This document shows, piece by piece, positions 44,265 to 53,755 of a DNA stretch of 64,000 bases; position 1 is the first letter of the stretch, and every line of letters begins with the position of its first letter. The notes beneath the pieces are model-generated. The model was not told where the DNA came from. It searched no databases and saw nothing but the letters and a program-made list of their open reading frames with translations. The position numbers were made by a program, and so were the translations under genes. The DNA comes from Pararhizobium sp. (GTDB lineage Bacteria > Pseudomonadota > Alphaproteobacteria > Rhizobiales > Rhizobiaceae): contig CP051237.1 of the NCBI GenBank assembly GCA_017794825.1, forward strand, positions 1,736,001 through 1,800,000, written 5' to 3'.

Positions 44265-44400
44265 CATCGGTCGATTTCCAGACCCGCTCCAAAGCCTTGT
44301 AATAGACAGAAGCCCTCACCATCCCAGTATAAAAGTTTCAGCCGGTCGCCCCGCCGCCCACGGAAAGCAAACACCGCTCCACTGAACTGACCCAGATATC
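44265..44400 (-). pseudogene. IS66-family orf2 (TnpB) remnant
   Basis: The minus strand reads QFSGAVFAFRGRRGDRLKLL and then YWDGEGFC, which is the core of the IS66 accessory protein TnpB (orf2). A two-base deletion near 44310 then shifts the frame, and the next frame continues YYKALER, again as in TnpB. Both ends of the gene and the transposase orf3 are missing, and no inverted terminal repeats could be found. A decayed insertion-sequence fragment, consistent with an old mobile region. Confidence 0.7.
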
Positions 44401-44673
44401 AATATGTGCCGGTGCATCCGCTTACGCAGAAACGAGAATTCAGTTCCGGATATAGCGTCGGAAGTCTGGAGAGCACGGATCCAGAAGACCACGTAGAAAT
44501 CATACCGGGAACCAAATCCGTTGACGAATAGTCAACCGCTCAACATTCATCACCATCCAGAAGCAGGTAGTCGCCAAAACCGAGAGCCTTGGCGAATCCT
44601 CGATGACAATTCACTAAAACGCCAAGAATAGCGCGGTGCGCGACTACAGTCAGCCAATGCCACATCGATTTAT
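44401..44673. other. Unassigned stretch inside the decayed mobile region
   Basis: About 270 bases between the TnpB fragment and the integrase fragment. No frame of recognisable family on either strand; probably scrambled remains of mobile DNA. Confidence 0.35.
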
Positions 44674-45186
44674 TTGGTTGTTGTTCATGGGATTGCCGGC
44701 GGGGGACGAACCGATGTGTATCCCATGTCGATGTGCTGGTTGACCCTGCCCAGGCGCTCTTATCGAAGCAAGACGGGTATTTTGGGACTTCGGAGCGACG
44801 GGGATGATGAGGAAGCGAGAAAAAGACGCCCGCCTGTCCGGATACCGGGTCGGGTTGCAGGGAATCTGAGCCGCTTGCGGTCAGAAGGCATGCGCCAGGC
44901 CAATGACCATGATCCAATTCCGTTCGTCATCCACTTCCGGGGTGGTCCGGTTGCAAGCCAGCACCGCTCATGGGCGGCGACCTGCAAGATAGCCGGACTC
45001 GGTAAAGAAGTTACCCCGCACATCCTGAAACACACCGCCATCACTTGGATGATGCGGAGCGGGATCGATCCTTGGGATGTGTCAGGCTATGCGGGCGCCA
45101 GCCTGAAAATGATCAAGGAAGTCTGTGGTCATCACCATCCGGAATTCCAGGGCGATGCCGCCGGTCGCATCGGAAAGCGCAGATAA
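44674..45186 (+). pseudogene. Tyrosine recombinase (integrase) C-terminal remnant
   Basis: Only the C-terminal catalytic part of a phage-type integrase is recognisable, from about 44815: RKRRPPVRIPGRVAGNL, VIHFRGGPVAS, TPHILKHTAITWMMRSGIDP and the end segment VCGHHHPEFQGDAA. Relatives I recall have YGHHHP at that last motif, where the tyrosine makes the DNA link. Here the codon at 45124 is TGT (cysteine) instead of TAT, so even the surviving part should be inactive. The N-terminal domains are absent. It ends 70 bases from the 3-prime end of tRNA-Thr, the usual position of an integrase in a tRNA-inserted island. Confidence 0.78.
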
Positions 45187-45254
45187 ATGACGTGGTTTCT
45201 ATCATCGTTTCTGCCACGAGCGAGACAAGTAGATTACTAAGTTTTTGATTTTAC

Positions 45255-45329
<75 letters not shown>

Positions 45330-45455
45330 AAATGCCCCGTCTGAGGGACGGAACGCCTATTGCCACAGAGTTTCCCACAGCGCAAGGACCAATGCCGAGT
45401 TTGCGTCACGCAATTGACCTTTGCCCTCGCCGGACAATTGCGGTATGTCGGCGGG

Positions 45456-45632
45456 ATGCACGAGGACAGGCAGGAAAAGTCAGCAAAATCCGCCGCAGAC
45501 AAGCGCAAGGAACGTCTCGCCGACGCCCTGCGCGCCAATTTGCAGCGCCGCAAGCAGCAGGTGCGCGCGCGCCGCAAGGGCGCCATGGACGACACAGCCG
45601 GCTTGCCCGCGTCAGAGGGCGAGACGTCCTGA
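45456..45632 (+). CDS. Small charged hypothetical protein upstream of murA
   Basis: A 58-residue protein very rich in lysine and arginine: ADKRKERLADALRANLQRRK, predicted as one long helix. Similar short genes stand directly before murA in rhizobial genomes (from memory), with the same RLxxALRANLxRRKxQ pattern. No function is known to me. The ATG at 45456 is chosen because the conserved part begins there; GGCGGG stands just before it. A longer frame from 45360 runs in from non-conserved sequence. Confidence 0.65.
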   Translation: MHEDRQEKSAKSAADKRKERLADALRANLQRRKQQVRARRKGAMDDTAGLPASEGETS

Positions 45633-45693
45633 CGGACAGGCTGCCACGCACAGACACGACGAGTAGAAAGGCGGGTTTGCGCCCGGAAAGCCG

Positions 45694-46983
45694 ATGGATC
45701 AGATCAGAATTGTAGGCGGTAACAGGCTGAATGGCGTCATACCGATTTCCGGAGCCAAGAACGCCGCCCTGCCGCTGATGATTTCGTCGCTTCTGACCGA
45801 CGACACGCTGACGCTGGAAAACGTGCCGCATCTCGCCGACGTGGAACGGCTCATTCGCATTCTCGGCAATCACGGGGTGGACTATTCGGTCAACGGACGC
45901 AGGGAAAGCCAGGGCGCAGGCTATTCCAGGACCATACATTTCACCGCCCGACACATCGTCAACACGACGGCGCCCTACGATCTCGTGTCCAAGATGCGCG
46001 CGAGCTTCTGGGTCATCGGACCTCTCGTCGCCCGCGCAGGCGAAGCGAAAGTGTCGCTGCCGGGCGGCTGCGCGATCGGCACAAGGCCGGTCGATCTGTT
46101 CATTGACGGGCTGAAGACGCTCGGCGTCGATATCAACATCGACGGCGGTTACGTGCATGCGCGCGCGCCGAAAGGCATTCAGGGCGGCCATTACGAATTT
46201 CCGAAAGTGTCCGTCGGCGCCACCCACGTGCTGATGATGGCTGCAGCCTTGGCGAACGGTACTGTGGAAATCTCCAATGCGGCGCGCGAGCCCGAGATCG
46301 TCAACCTGGCCGAATGCCTGAATGCGATGGGCGCGCGCATCTCCGGAGCCGGCACGTCGCACATCGTGATCGAGGGCGTGCAGTCGCTTTCAGGCGCGCG
46401 TCACCGGGTTTTGCCCGACCGCATAGAGACCGGCACCTACGCCATGGCCGTGGCGATGAGCGGCGGCGACGTGACCCTGGAGGACACCAGCGCGAGCCTG
46501 CTTGAAACGGCGCTCGACAGCATGCGCGCAGCCGGCGTGGAGGTTACGCCCACCAACTCCGGCGTGCGGATTTCGCGCAACGGCGCAGGCCTCGAGGCGG
46601 TGGATGTCATGACGGACCCTTTTCCAGGTTTCCCGACGGATCTGCAGGCGCAGTTCATGGCGATGATGACGAAGGCGAAGGGCACGTCGAAAATCACGGA
46701 GACGATTTTCGAAAACCGCTTCATGCACGTCCAGGAACTGGCGCGACTGGGCGCCGACATCTCGCTGTCCGGCCAGACCGCCACCGTCAAGGGCGTCGGC
46801 GGGTTGAAAGGCGCACAGGTGATGGCGACGGATCTGCGCGCTTCGGTGTCGCTGGTGATCGCCGCCCTGGCCGCCGAAGGCGAGACCATCGTCAACAGGG
46901 TCTACCATCTCGACAGGGGTTTCGAACGCCTCGAAGAGAAGCTGACGCGATGCGGAGCCGAGGTCGAACGTCTGAGCGCCTGA
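45694..46983 (+). CDS. murA: UDP-N-acetylglucosamine 1-carboxyvinyltransferase MurA
   Basis: First committed enzyme of peptidoglycan synthesis: transfers enolpyruvate from phosphoenolpyruvate to UDP-N-acetylglucosamine in the cytoplasm. 429 residues, normal length. It begins [20 protein letters not shown] and carries the active-site cysteine in [19 protein letters not shown], the residue that fosfomycin modifies, and [17 protein letters not shown] near residue 305. First of a conserved housekeeping block. Confidence 0.98.
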   Translation: MDQIRIVGGNRLNGVIPISGAKNAALPLMISSLLTDDTLTLENVPHLADVERLIRILGNHGVDYSVNGRRESQGAGYSRTIHFTARHIVNTTAPYDLVSKMRASFWVIGPLVARAGEAKVSLPGGCAIGTRPVDLFIDGLKTLGVDINIDGGYVHARAPKGIQGGHYEFPKVSVGATHVLMMAAALANGTVEISNAAREPEIVNLAECLNAMGARISGAGTSHIVIEGVQSLSGARHRVLPDRIETGTYAMAVAMSGGDVTLEDTSASLLETALDSMRAAGVEVTPTNSGVRISRNGAGLEAVDVMTDPFPGFPTDLQAQFMAMMTKAKGTSKITETIFENRFMHVQELARLGADISLSGQTATVKGVGGLKGAQVMATDLRASVSLVIAALAAEGETIVNRVYHLDRGFERLEEKLTRCGAEVERLSA

Positions 46984-47062
46984 GACGGAATTGCGCGTAC
47001 GGCGACAAATCACTATCTAGGGCTTGCCCTGAAAAACTCCTCAAGCAGGCGACCGACAAATC

Positions 47063-47509
47063 ATGCAGCTTCTCAAACTGATTGCACTCGACAAGGAAGA
47101 CCTCTCTGTCCTGTCGGCCCACATGCAGGACGCCGTCATAAAGGCCGCTGACCTGACATGGCAGGCCGCCGCCCAGCGATTCATCCTCGTCGCCAACCGT
47201 TTTGTCTGGGAAGCCGCGGAAGGCCGCAGCGTGAAGCAGTACGAACGCCGTCGCGCTGCGCTTCACTTCAACCGGGTGACAGGCGTTCGCTCGCGCGGCT
47301 TCGATCGCCGCGACGGCGACAAGGTGCTGTCGCTGCTGACCGTGAATTTCGTTCCGGGCAAGGAAGCGCCCGCCGGCGTGGTTGAGCTTATATTCTCCGG
47401 CGAAATGGCCATCGAACTCGACGTCGAGTGCGTTGAAGCGCAACTGAGCGATCTGGGCGCCGCCTGGGAGACTGAATTCAAGCCAAAACATCCGCTGGAC
47501 GACGTGTAG
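47063..47509 (+). CDS. DUF2948 family protein
   Basis: A 148-residue protein of the alphaproteobacterial DUF2948 family, always found between murA and hisD in rhizobia (from memory). It opens LLKLIALDKEDLSVLSAHMQ and contains RFVWEAAEG and YERRRAALHFNRV. No function is established. No membrane segment or signal peptide. It is 80 bases after murA and 33 before hisD, so probably in the same transcript. Confidence 0.9.
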   Translation: MQLLKLIALDKEDLSVLSAHMQDAVIKAADLTWQAAAQRFILVANRFVWEAAEGRSVKQYERRRAALHFNRVTGVRSRGFDRRDGDKVLSLLTVNFVPGKEAPAGVVELIFSGEMAIELDVECVEAQLSDLGAAWETEFKPKHPLDDV

Positions 47510-47542
47510 CCTCGCCATACGGGACATGCAGGGAGACAGGCC

Positions 47543-48841
<1,299 letters not shown>

Positions 48842-48892
48842 CCCTGTCAGTTCAGTGTTCGCGACCGGACCAGCAAGGAAAGACATGCCGCA

Positions 48893-49369
48893 ATGGCTGA
48901 CAAGGCCAAATTCAGGCTCTGCGACGTCTCGCTCGATGAATCCATCGGGCGCGCCACGCCAGATATCGAGCACGAACGCGCGGTGGCGATCTTCGATCTG
49001 ATCGAGGAAAACAGTTTCGAGCCCGTGGGTCACGACGGCGGTCCTTACAAGCTGAAACTTTCGCTGGTCGATTCCAAGCTCGTTTTCACGATCACGCTGG
49101 AAGATGGCGCGCAGGTCGCCACGCATATTCTCTCGCTGACGCCGTTTCGCCGCATCGTGAAGGACTACTTCATGATCTGCGAGAGCTATTACGACGCCAT
49201 CCGCTCGTCCACGCCAAGTCAGATCGAAGCGATCGACATGGGACGCCGGGGCATCCACAATGAAGGATCGCAGACGCTGAAGGACCGACTGGACGGCAAG
49301 ATCGCCATCGATTTCGACACCGCGCGCCGGCTCTTCACGCTGGTCTGCGTGCTTCACTGGCGCGGATAG
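48893..49369 (+). CDS. UPF0262 family protein
   Basis: A 158-residue protein of the UPF0262 family, restricted to alphaproteobacteria as far as I know and always next to hisD. It contains [41 protein letters not shown] and [18 protein letters not shown]. No function is known. It is 51 bases after hisD and seven before the phosphatase gene. Confidence 0.92.
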   Translation: MADKAKFRLCDVSLDESIGRATPDIEHERAVAIFDLIEENSFEPVGHDGGPYKLKLSLVDSKLVFTITLEDGAQVATHILSLTPFRRIVKDYFMICESYYDAIRSSTPSQIEAIDMGRRGIHNEGSQTLKDRLDGKIAIDFDTARRLFTLVCVLHWRG

Positions 49370-49376
49370 ACCCGAC

Positions 49377-49835
49377 GTGCCCGCCACCAGCAGCGACCGG
49401 CCTGAGACACCGTCCTCTGTGCTGTTCATGTGCGGCATGAATGCGATCCGGTCACCGATGGCCGAGGTGCTGGCCCGGCGCTATCTTCCGAAAAGCACCT
49501 ATATCGCTTCCGCCGGCGTGCGCTCCGGCGAGCGCGATCCGTTCGTCGACGCGGTGCTTGGCGAGGTGGGTCTCGATCTCGGCCAGCGACGTCCGCACAC
49601 GCTGGACGATCTGGAAGACGACTATTTCGACCTCATCGTGACGCTGGCGCCGGAAGCCCACCACCAGGCCCTCGAACTCACCCGGTCGAGCGCTGTGGAT
49701 GTCGTCTACTGGCCGACCGCGGATCCCACGACCGTGACGGGCAGCCGGGAGCAGATCCTCAACGCCTACCGGCAGGTGCGCGATCACATCGAAGGCATGC
49801 TGAAGGCGCGTTTCGGCAATTCATCGACCCGTTGA
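49377..49835 (+). CDS. Low-molecular-weight protein-tyrosine phosphatase
   Basis: A 152-residue phosphatase. The catalytic loop is VLFMCGMNAIRSPMAEVLA: the C(X)5R motif is intact (cysteine 19, arginine 25), although the second cysteine of the usual CxxNxCR is isoleucine here. The general-acid aspartate lies in DVVYWPTADPTTV. The start is GTG 49377, seven bases after the UPF0262 stop. Usually associated with control of tyrosine phosphorylation, for example of capsule synthesis kinases; the target here is unknown. Confidence 0.9.
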   Translation: MPATSSDRPETPSSVLFMCGMNAIRSPMAEVLARRYLPKSTYIASAGVRSGERDPFVDAVLGEVGLDLGQRRPHTLDDLEDDYFDLIVTLAPEAHHQALELTRSSAVDVVYWPTADPTTVTGSREQILNAYRQVRDHIEGMLKARFGNSSTR

Positions 49836-50015
49836 AACGCCAACCGGCTGGCTCAAAGCCGCGCCTGCGGGTATGATTGCGAGCCGCTTCGGCGCGGCGC
49901 TATCGGCGCAGCCCCGTAAATTCGGTTCACAAACTCGGATCGATTGTGTAGGTTCCGGCGCAACCTGGATCGGGTCGCCCGTTCCTCTTTTCTGCAACAG
50001 GATGACAAAGACTGC

Positions 50016-50234
50016 ATGGCCAAGGAAGAAGTCCTAGAATTTCCCGGCGTTGTTACGGAACTTTTGCCCAACGCAACCTTTCGCGTAAAGCTTGAAAACG
50101 AACATGAAATCATCGCCCACACGGCCGGCCGCATGCGCAAGAATCGCATTCGCGTGCTCGCCGGCGACAAGGTTCTGGTGGAAATGACACCATACGATCT
50201 GACCAAGGGCCGTATCACCTACCGCTTCAAGTAG
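50016..50234 (+). CDS. infA: Translation initiation factor IF-1
   Basis: A 72-residue OB-fold protein that binds the A site of the 30S ribosomal subunit during initiation. The sequence [20 protein letters not shown], then [20 protein letters not shown] and a [10 protein letters not shown] end are standard. ATG at 50016; the open frame continues upstream to 49944, outside the conserved region. Confidence 0.98.
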   Translation: MAKEEVLEFPGVVTELLPNATFRVKLENEHEIIAHTAGRMRKNRIRVLAGDKVLVEMTPYDLTKGRITYRFK

Positions 50235-50262
50235 CAGCCCCCGAAAAGCGGCGTTTCCGGAC

Positions 50263-50889
50263 ATGGCTCTCGATCCCAAACTCGTTCTGGCATCCGGCTC
50301 TCCCCGCCGGGTCGCCCTGCTGCGCCAGGCCGGCCTGGAGCCCGACCGGCTGATGCCGATGGAGATCGACGAGACGCCAAAGCGGACCGAGCATCCCCGC
50401 GCGCTCGCACGCCGGCTGGCGCGCCGCAAGGCCGAGGCGGCCCAAAGCGCGCTCAGAGGCGATCCGAACTTCGCCAACCGCTTTATCCTGGCCGCCGACA
50501 CGGTGGTCGCCGTGGGACGCCGGATCCTGCCGAAGGCGGAACTCGTCAACGAGGCCTCGTCCGGGCTGCATCTGCTTTCCGGCCGCGCCCACCGCGTCTA
50601 TACCGGCCTGTGCATGATCACCCCCGATGATGAAACGACGCACAGGCTTGTCGAGACGCGCGTCCGGTTCAAGCGGCTGTCGCGCAAGGAGATCGAAAGC
50701 TATCTCGCTTCCGGAGAATGGCGCGGCAAGGCCGGCGGCTACGCAATCCAAGGGCTTGCCGGCGCCTTCGTGGTCAAACTCGTCGGCTCCTACACGAATG
50801 TGGTCGGCCTGCCGCTCTACGAGACCGTGAACATGCTTTCGGGCGCCGGATACGACGTTCATTTCCGCTGGCTCGAACACGAGAGTTAG
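50263..50889 (+). CDS. maf: Maf-like nucleotide pyrophosphatase
   Basis: A 208-residue Maf/YhdE-type protein, a pyrophosphatase acting on nucleoside triphosphates including modified ones, and linked to septum formation. It begins [19 protein letters not shown], then [19 protein letters not shown] and [15 protein letters not shown], all family hallmarks. It lies between infA and yacG, as in other rhizobia. It is about ten residues longer than most Maf proteins. Confidence 0.95.
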   Translation: MALDPKLVLASGSPRRVALLRQAGLEPDRLMPMEIDETPKRTEHPRALARRLARRKAEAAQSALRGDPNFANRFILAADTVVAVGRRILPKAELVNEASSGLHLLSGRAHRVYTGLCMITPDDETTHRLVETRVRFKRLSRKEIESYLASGEWRGKAGGYAIQGLAGAFVVKLVGSYTNVVGLPLYETVNMLSGAGYDVHFRWLEHES

Positions 50890-50895
50890 ACCTTC

Positions 50896-51096
50896 ATGAC
50901 GGCAAGCCGCGACAATGTCGAACCGCTGCGCAAGACCGTGCCCTGCCCGGAATGCGGCCGCGATTCCAGTCGCGCCAACTATCCGTTCTGTTCGGATCGC
51001 TGCCGCAATGTCGACCTCAATCGCTGGCTGACGGGCTCCTACGCGATCCCCGTGACGGAGGAAGAGGAAAACCAGGAGCCTGAGGACAACGGCTAG
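50896..51096 (+). CDS. yacG: DNA gyrase inhibitor YacG
   Basis: A 66-residue zinc protein. The zinc ligands are CPECG and CSDRCRNVDLNRWLTGSY, that is CxxC followed by CxxxC, the YacG signature. YacG binds GyrB and inhibits gyrase. Six bases after maf; last gene of the housekeeping block. Confidence 0.95.
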   Translation: MTASRDNVEPLRKTVPCPECGRDSSRANYPFCSDRCRNVDLNRWLTGSYAIPVTEEEENQEPEDNG

Positions 51097-51149
51097 GGAA
51101 AACCAAGCCCCCATTTTTTATCCGTTTAATTTCAATCACTTAATTGATT

Positions 51150-51629
51150 CTGGCTTTGTTTCGGGAATTTGCGAATTTCATGGCTTCTCCCGCGCCGCCG
51201 CAAACTGGCTTTGTTTCGGGAATCGAGGTTTTCGGCGCTTTCGGACGCTTGGCTTTGTTTCGGGAATTCTCTGATTTGACGTCCTCAGGGCGCGCTCGTT
51301 CCTGAAAGCTCATCTGGCTTCGTTTCGGGAATCAGCCTCTTTCCGGATCAATCTGGGTTTGTTTGGGGAATTCGCGTTTTCCGCCCATCCTCCTGCGCCG
51401 AGGAGGTCTGGCTTTGTTTCGGGAATCGGGGTTTTCGATGCTTTCCGGCATTTGGCTTTGTTTCGGGAATTCTCTGTTTTGACATCCTCAGGGCGCGCTC
51501 GTTCCTGAAAACTCATCTGGCTTCGTTTCGGGAATCCGCTTCTTTCAGGATCAATCTGGCTTTGTTTCGGGAATTTGCATTTTTCACGCTCCTTCCTGCT
51601 CGGCGGCATTCCGGCTTCGTTTCAGGAAT
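51150..51629. repeat. Nested tandem repeat: ten 19-base motifs in two 203-base units
   Basis: The motif CTGGCTTTGTTTCGGGAAT, with a few variants, occurs ten times, starting at 51150, 51205, 51249, 51314, 51353, 51408, 51452, 51517, 51555 and 51611. The spacing cycles about 44, 65, 39, 55. The segments 51205-51407 and 51408-51610 are both 203 bases and similar throughout, spacers included, so they are a duplication; a single 55-base sub-unit precedes and a partial copy follows. The reading frame is not kept (203 is not a multiple of three), so it is not a coding repeat. It separates yacG from the YCII-like gene. Confidence 0.9.
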
Positions 51630-51823
51630 CCGGGTTTCCGGTAAATCCGGTATTCGTCCGAAGTTTCACGATAGCACATTCCGGACCAGAAATCATCAAT
51701 ATTCCTGTTTTGTTCCAATCATGATTTGTCTATCTGATTGCAATTTGCAATCACTTTTGTTCGCGACTAGACTGAGAGCGCAATGCCGTCAGAAGCACCA
51801 ACAGGAACAAGGGAGATCCAGTC

Positions 51824-52147
51824 GTGGCCAAATTTCTCACAATCGGATATGGCGATCGCGCCGGTTACGATCGCACGCCCAGGGCAGTGCGCGATCGCGC
51901 GCACCGCGAGGACGCCAAACTGCTTTCGGAGGGCGCCGTCATCGGCGTCGCCGGGCAGCCGACACAGGTTCGCAATCCGGAAGGCTCCGGCGTTGAAACC
52001 ACCGCTGGAGCGTTCATGTCTTCCGGCTTGCCTGTCGCCGGGTTCGCGCTGATCGAGGCGGAAAATATGGAAGAGGCCATACGCAAGGTCTCCGGCGTCC
52101 CCTGCGCCGTCGCACATGGCGTGGTCGAAATCTGGCCGCTCGGGTAG
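51824..52147 (+). CDS. YCII-related domain protein
   Basis: A 107-residue protein of the YCII-related (DGPF-like, ferredoxin fold) family, small dimeric proteins of unknown or varied activity. It begins AKFLTIGYGDRAGYDRTP and shows AGFALIEAENMEEAIRKVSG and a C-terminal GVVEIWPLG, typical of the family. The start is GTG 51824 with AGGGAG upstream. It stands alone between the repeat region and tRNA-Phe. Confidence 0.82.
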   Translation: MAKFLTIGYGDRAGYDRTPRAVRDRAHREDAKLLSEGAVIGVAGQPTQVRNPEGSGVETTAGAFMSSGLPVAGFALIEAENMEEAIRKVSGVPCAVAHGVVEIWPLG

Positions 52148-52368
52148 ATTTCACGGGAGCGATCGGAGAATGCGGCCGATCAGGGCCGCAATCCGCGCCG
52201 GTCGATGCAAGACCGGATTCCGGCGCCGCCAGGCGCTTTGCAAAAAACTGTCACAGACGCGCCAAAACCGTCTGGACAGCCCCGGGAGACATGATATAAC
52301 GCCGCACGCCTGAGCGGGAGAAACCAACGCTTTCGCAGGCGGCTTCACCGCCGATCTCCAGGCCGGAT

Positions 52369-52444
<76 letters not shown>

Positions 52445-52873
52445 CTATTCTTTATTAAGTCATTGAAAAAAATACGATATTTCTCGAAAGAGAAATCATT
52501 CCCCACCTGCGCTCCCACTACGATTCTATGCTTGGGCGTCAGACACGCTGTTGGGAAGCCGCTCTTCAATAACCCTCGCCCCGCTGTCTGATCTTCAGAG
52601 TACGACCGGGATACTCCGCTACAAGCCGATCGGATCTGGACGCGGTGCAGTTTGAACACAACTCCGACCCGGAACGCCTTTCCTGCTTCACATTGCTTGA
52701 GGCAATCAACTGGCGTTCCGTTTGGAACTTCTGTGGATTTCCATGCGTTTGAGTCCCAACGCGTGTTGCGGCTCTACTGAAGTCTGGCCGCAGGGGCGGA
52801 CCACGACCGGATTGCCTGTTCGTGAAACCAGTGGGATCGCAAACACGAAATTATAAGATCAGTGGAGTACCCG
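52445..52873. other. Intergenic stretch between tRNA-Phe and ku
   Basis: About 430 bases with no credible gene. ATTTCTC-GAAA-GAGAAAT (52479-52496) is a seven-base-pair hairpin with a GAAA loop that may end the tRNA transcript. The part close to 52874 should hold the ku promoter; no clear boxes were found. Confidence 0.45.
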
Positions 52874-53755
52874 ATGGCGGCAAGACCCCTATGGAAAGGG
52901 CAGATAAGGCTTTCGCTTGTGTCGATACCCGTCGAATTGTACTCGGCGACAAAGACAGGCGCGCGCATCAGCTTTCGCCAGATACACGAACCGAGCGGAA
53001 AGCCTGTTCGTTACCAGAAAACGGTTTCGGGCATAGGTCCGGTCGACACTGACGATATAGTCAAGGGATACGAGTATGAGAAAGACAAGTACCTTCTAAT
53101 CGATCCCGAGGATGTCGACGAAATCAAGCTCGAAACGAAAAAGACGCTTGAACTGGTGCAGTTCGTTGACGCCTGCGAAATCCCCCCGATCTATTTCAAC
53201 AAACCCTATTACCTGGTGCCCACAGACGACCTCGCAGAGGACGCCTACCGCGTGGTGCGCGACGCCCTGCGCGCAAGCAAGATGGCTGGCCTCGGACAGG
53301 TTACGATGCGCGGCAAGGAATATCTGGTTGCCGTTCGTCCATGCGGGGACGGGCTGCTGCTGGAAACGCTGCACTACGCGGAAGAAATACGCGAAGCTGA
53401 ACCGCTGTTTTCGGATATCGAGGATGAAAAGGCCGACGAAGAACTGCTGGACGTCGCAACCTCGCTGATCGAGCGCAAGACCTCGAAGTTCGATCCTGAA
53501 GCCTTCAAGGACAATTACACCGTTGCGTTGCGTGAGTTGATCTCGCGCAGGACGAAGAGCAAGTCGACGAAGCGTGTGGAGACCGAAGGCGACAGCGATC
53601 GTGGTAGTGGTGGCGACAATGTCATCGACCTGATGGCGGCGTTGAAGAAAAGTCTTGAAAAGACAGAGGGGGGTAAAAAACCCTCCTCCGGAAGATCGCG
53701 CAAATCCAGCCCGAGCAAGTCCTCGTCAGCGTCCCGCAAGAAAAAGTCGGCCTGA
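52874..53755 (+). CDS. ku: Non-homologous end-joining protein Ku
   Basis: Bacterial Ku, 293 residues, which binds double-strand DNA ends and recruits LigD. It begins ARPLWKGQIRLSLVSIPVEL, the standard Ku start, and contains GYEYEKDKYLLIDPEDVDEI and YFNKPYYLVPTD. The C-terminal 40 residues are lysine- and serine-rich (SGRSRKSSPSKSSSASRKKK), as in many rhizobial Ku proteins, probably for DNA contact. ATG at 52874 with GGAG upstream. The stop overlaps the ligD start by one base. Confidence 0.95.
   Translation: MAARPLWKGQIRLSLVSIPVELYSATKTGARISFRQIHEPSGKPVRYQKTVSGIGPVDTDDIVKGYEYEKDKYLLIDPEDVDEIKLETKKTLELVQFVDACEIPPIYFNKPYYLVPTDDLAEDAYRVVRDALRASKMAGLGQVTMRGKEYLVAVRPCGDGLLLETLHYAEEIREAEPLFSDIEDEKADEELLDVATSLIERKTSKFDPEAFKDNYTVALRELISRRTKSKSTKRVETEGDSDRGSGGDNVIDLMAALKKSLEKTEGGKKPSSGRSRKSSPSKSSSASRKKKSA

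Noticed and set aside
51310..51609. A 99-codon minus-strand frame across the repeat region
   Set aside because: The motif is read in different frames from copy to copy and the unit length is not a multiple of three, so a repeat protein is not supported.
51150..51629. CRISPR array
   Set aside because: The 19-base repeats are too short and variable, the spacers differ in length (about 20-46 bases) and are themselves repeated in the second 203-base unit, and no cas genes are present.
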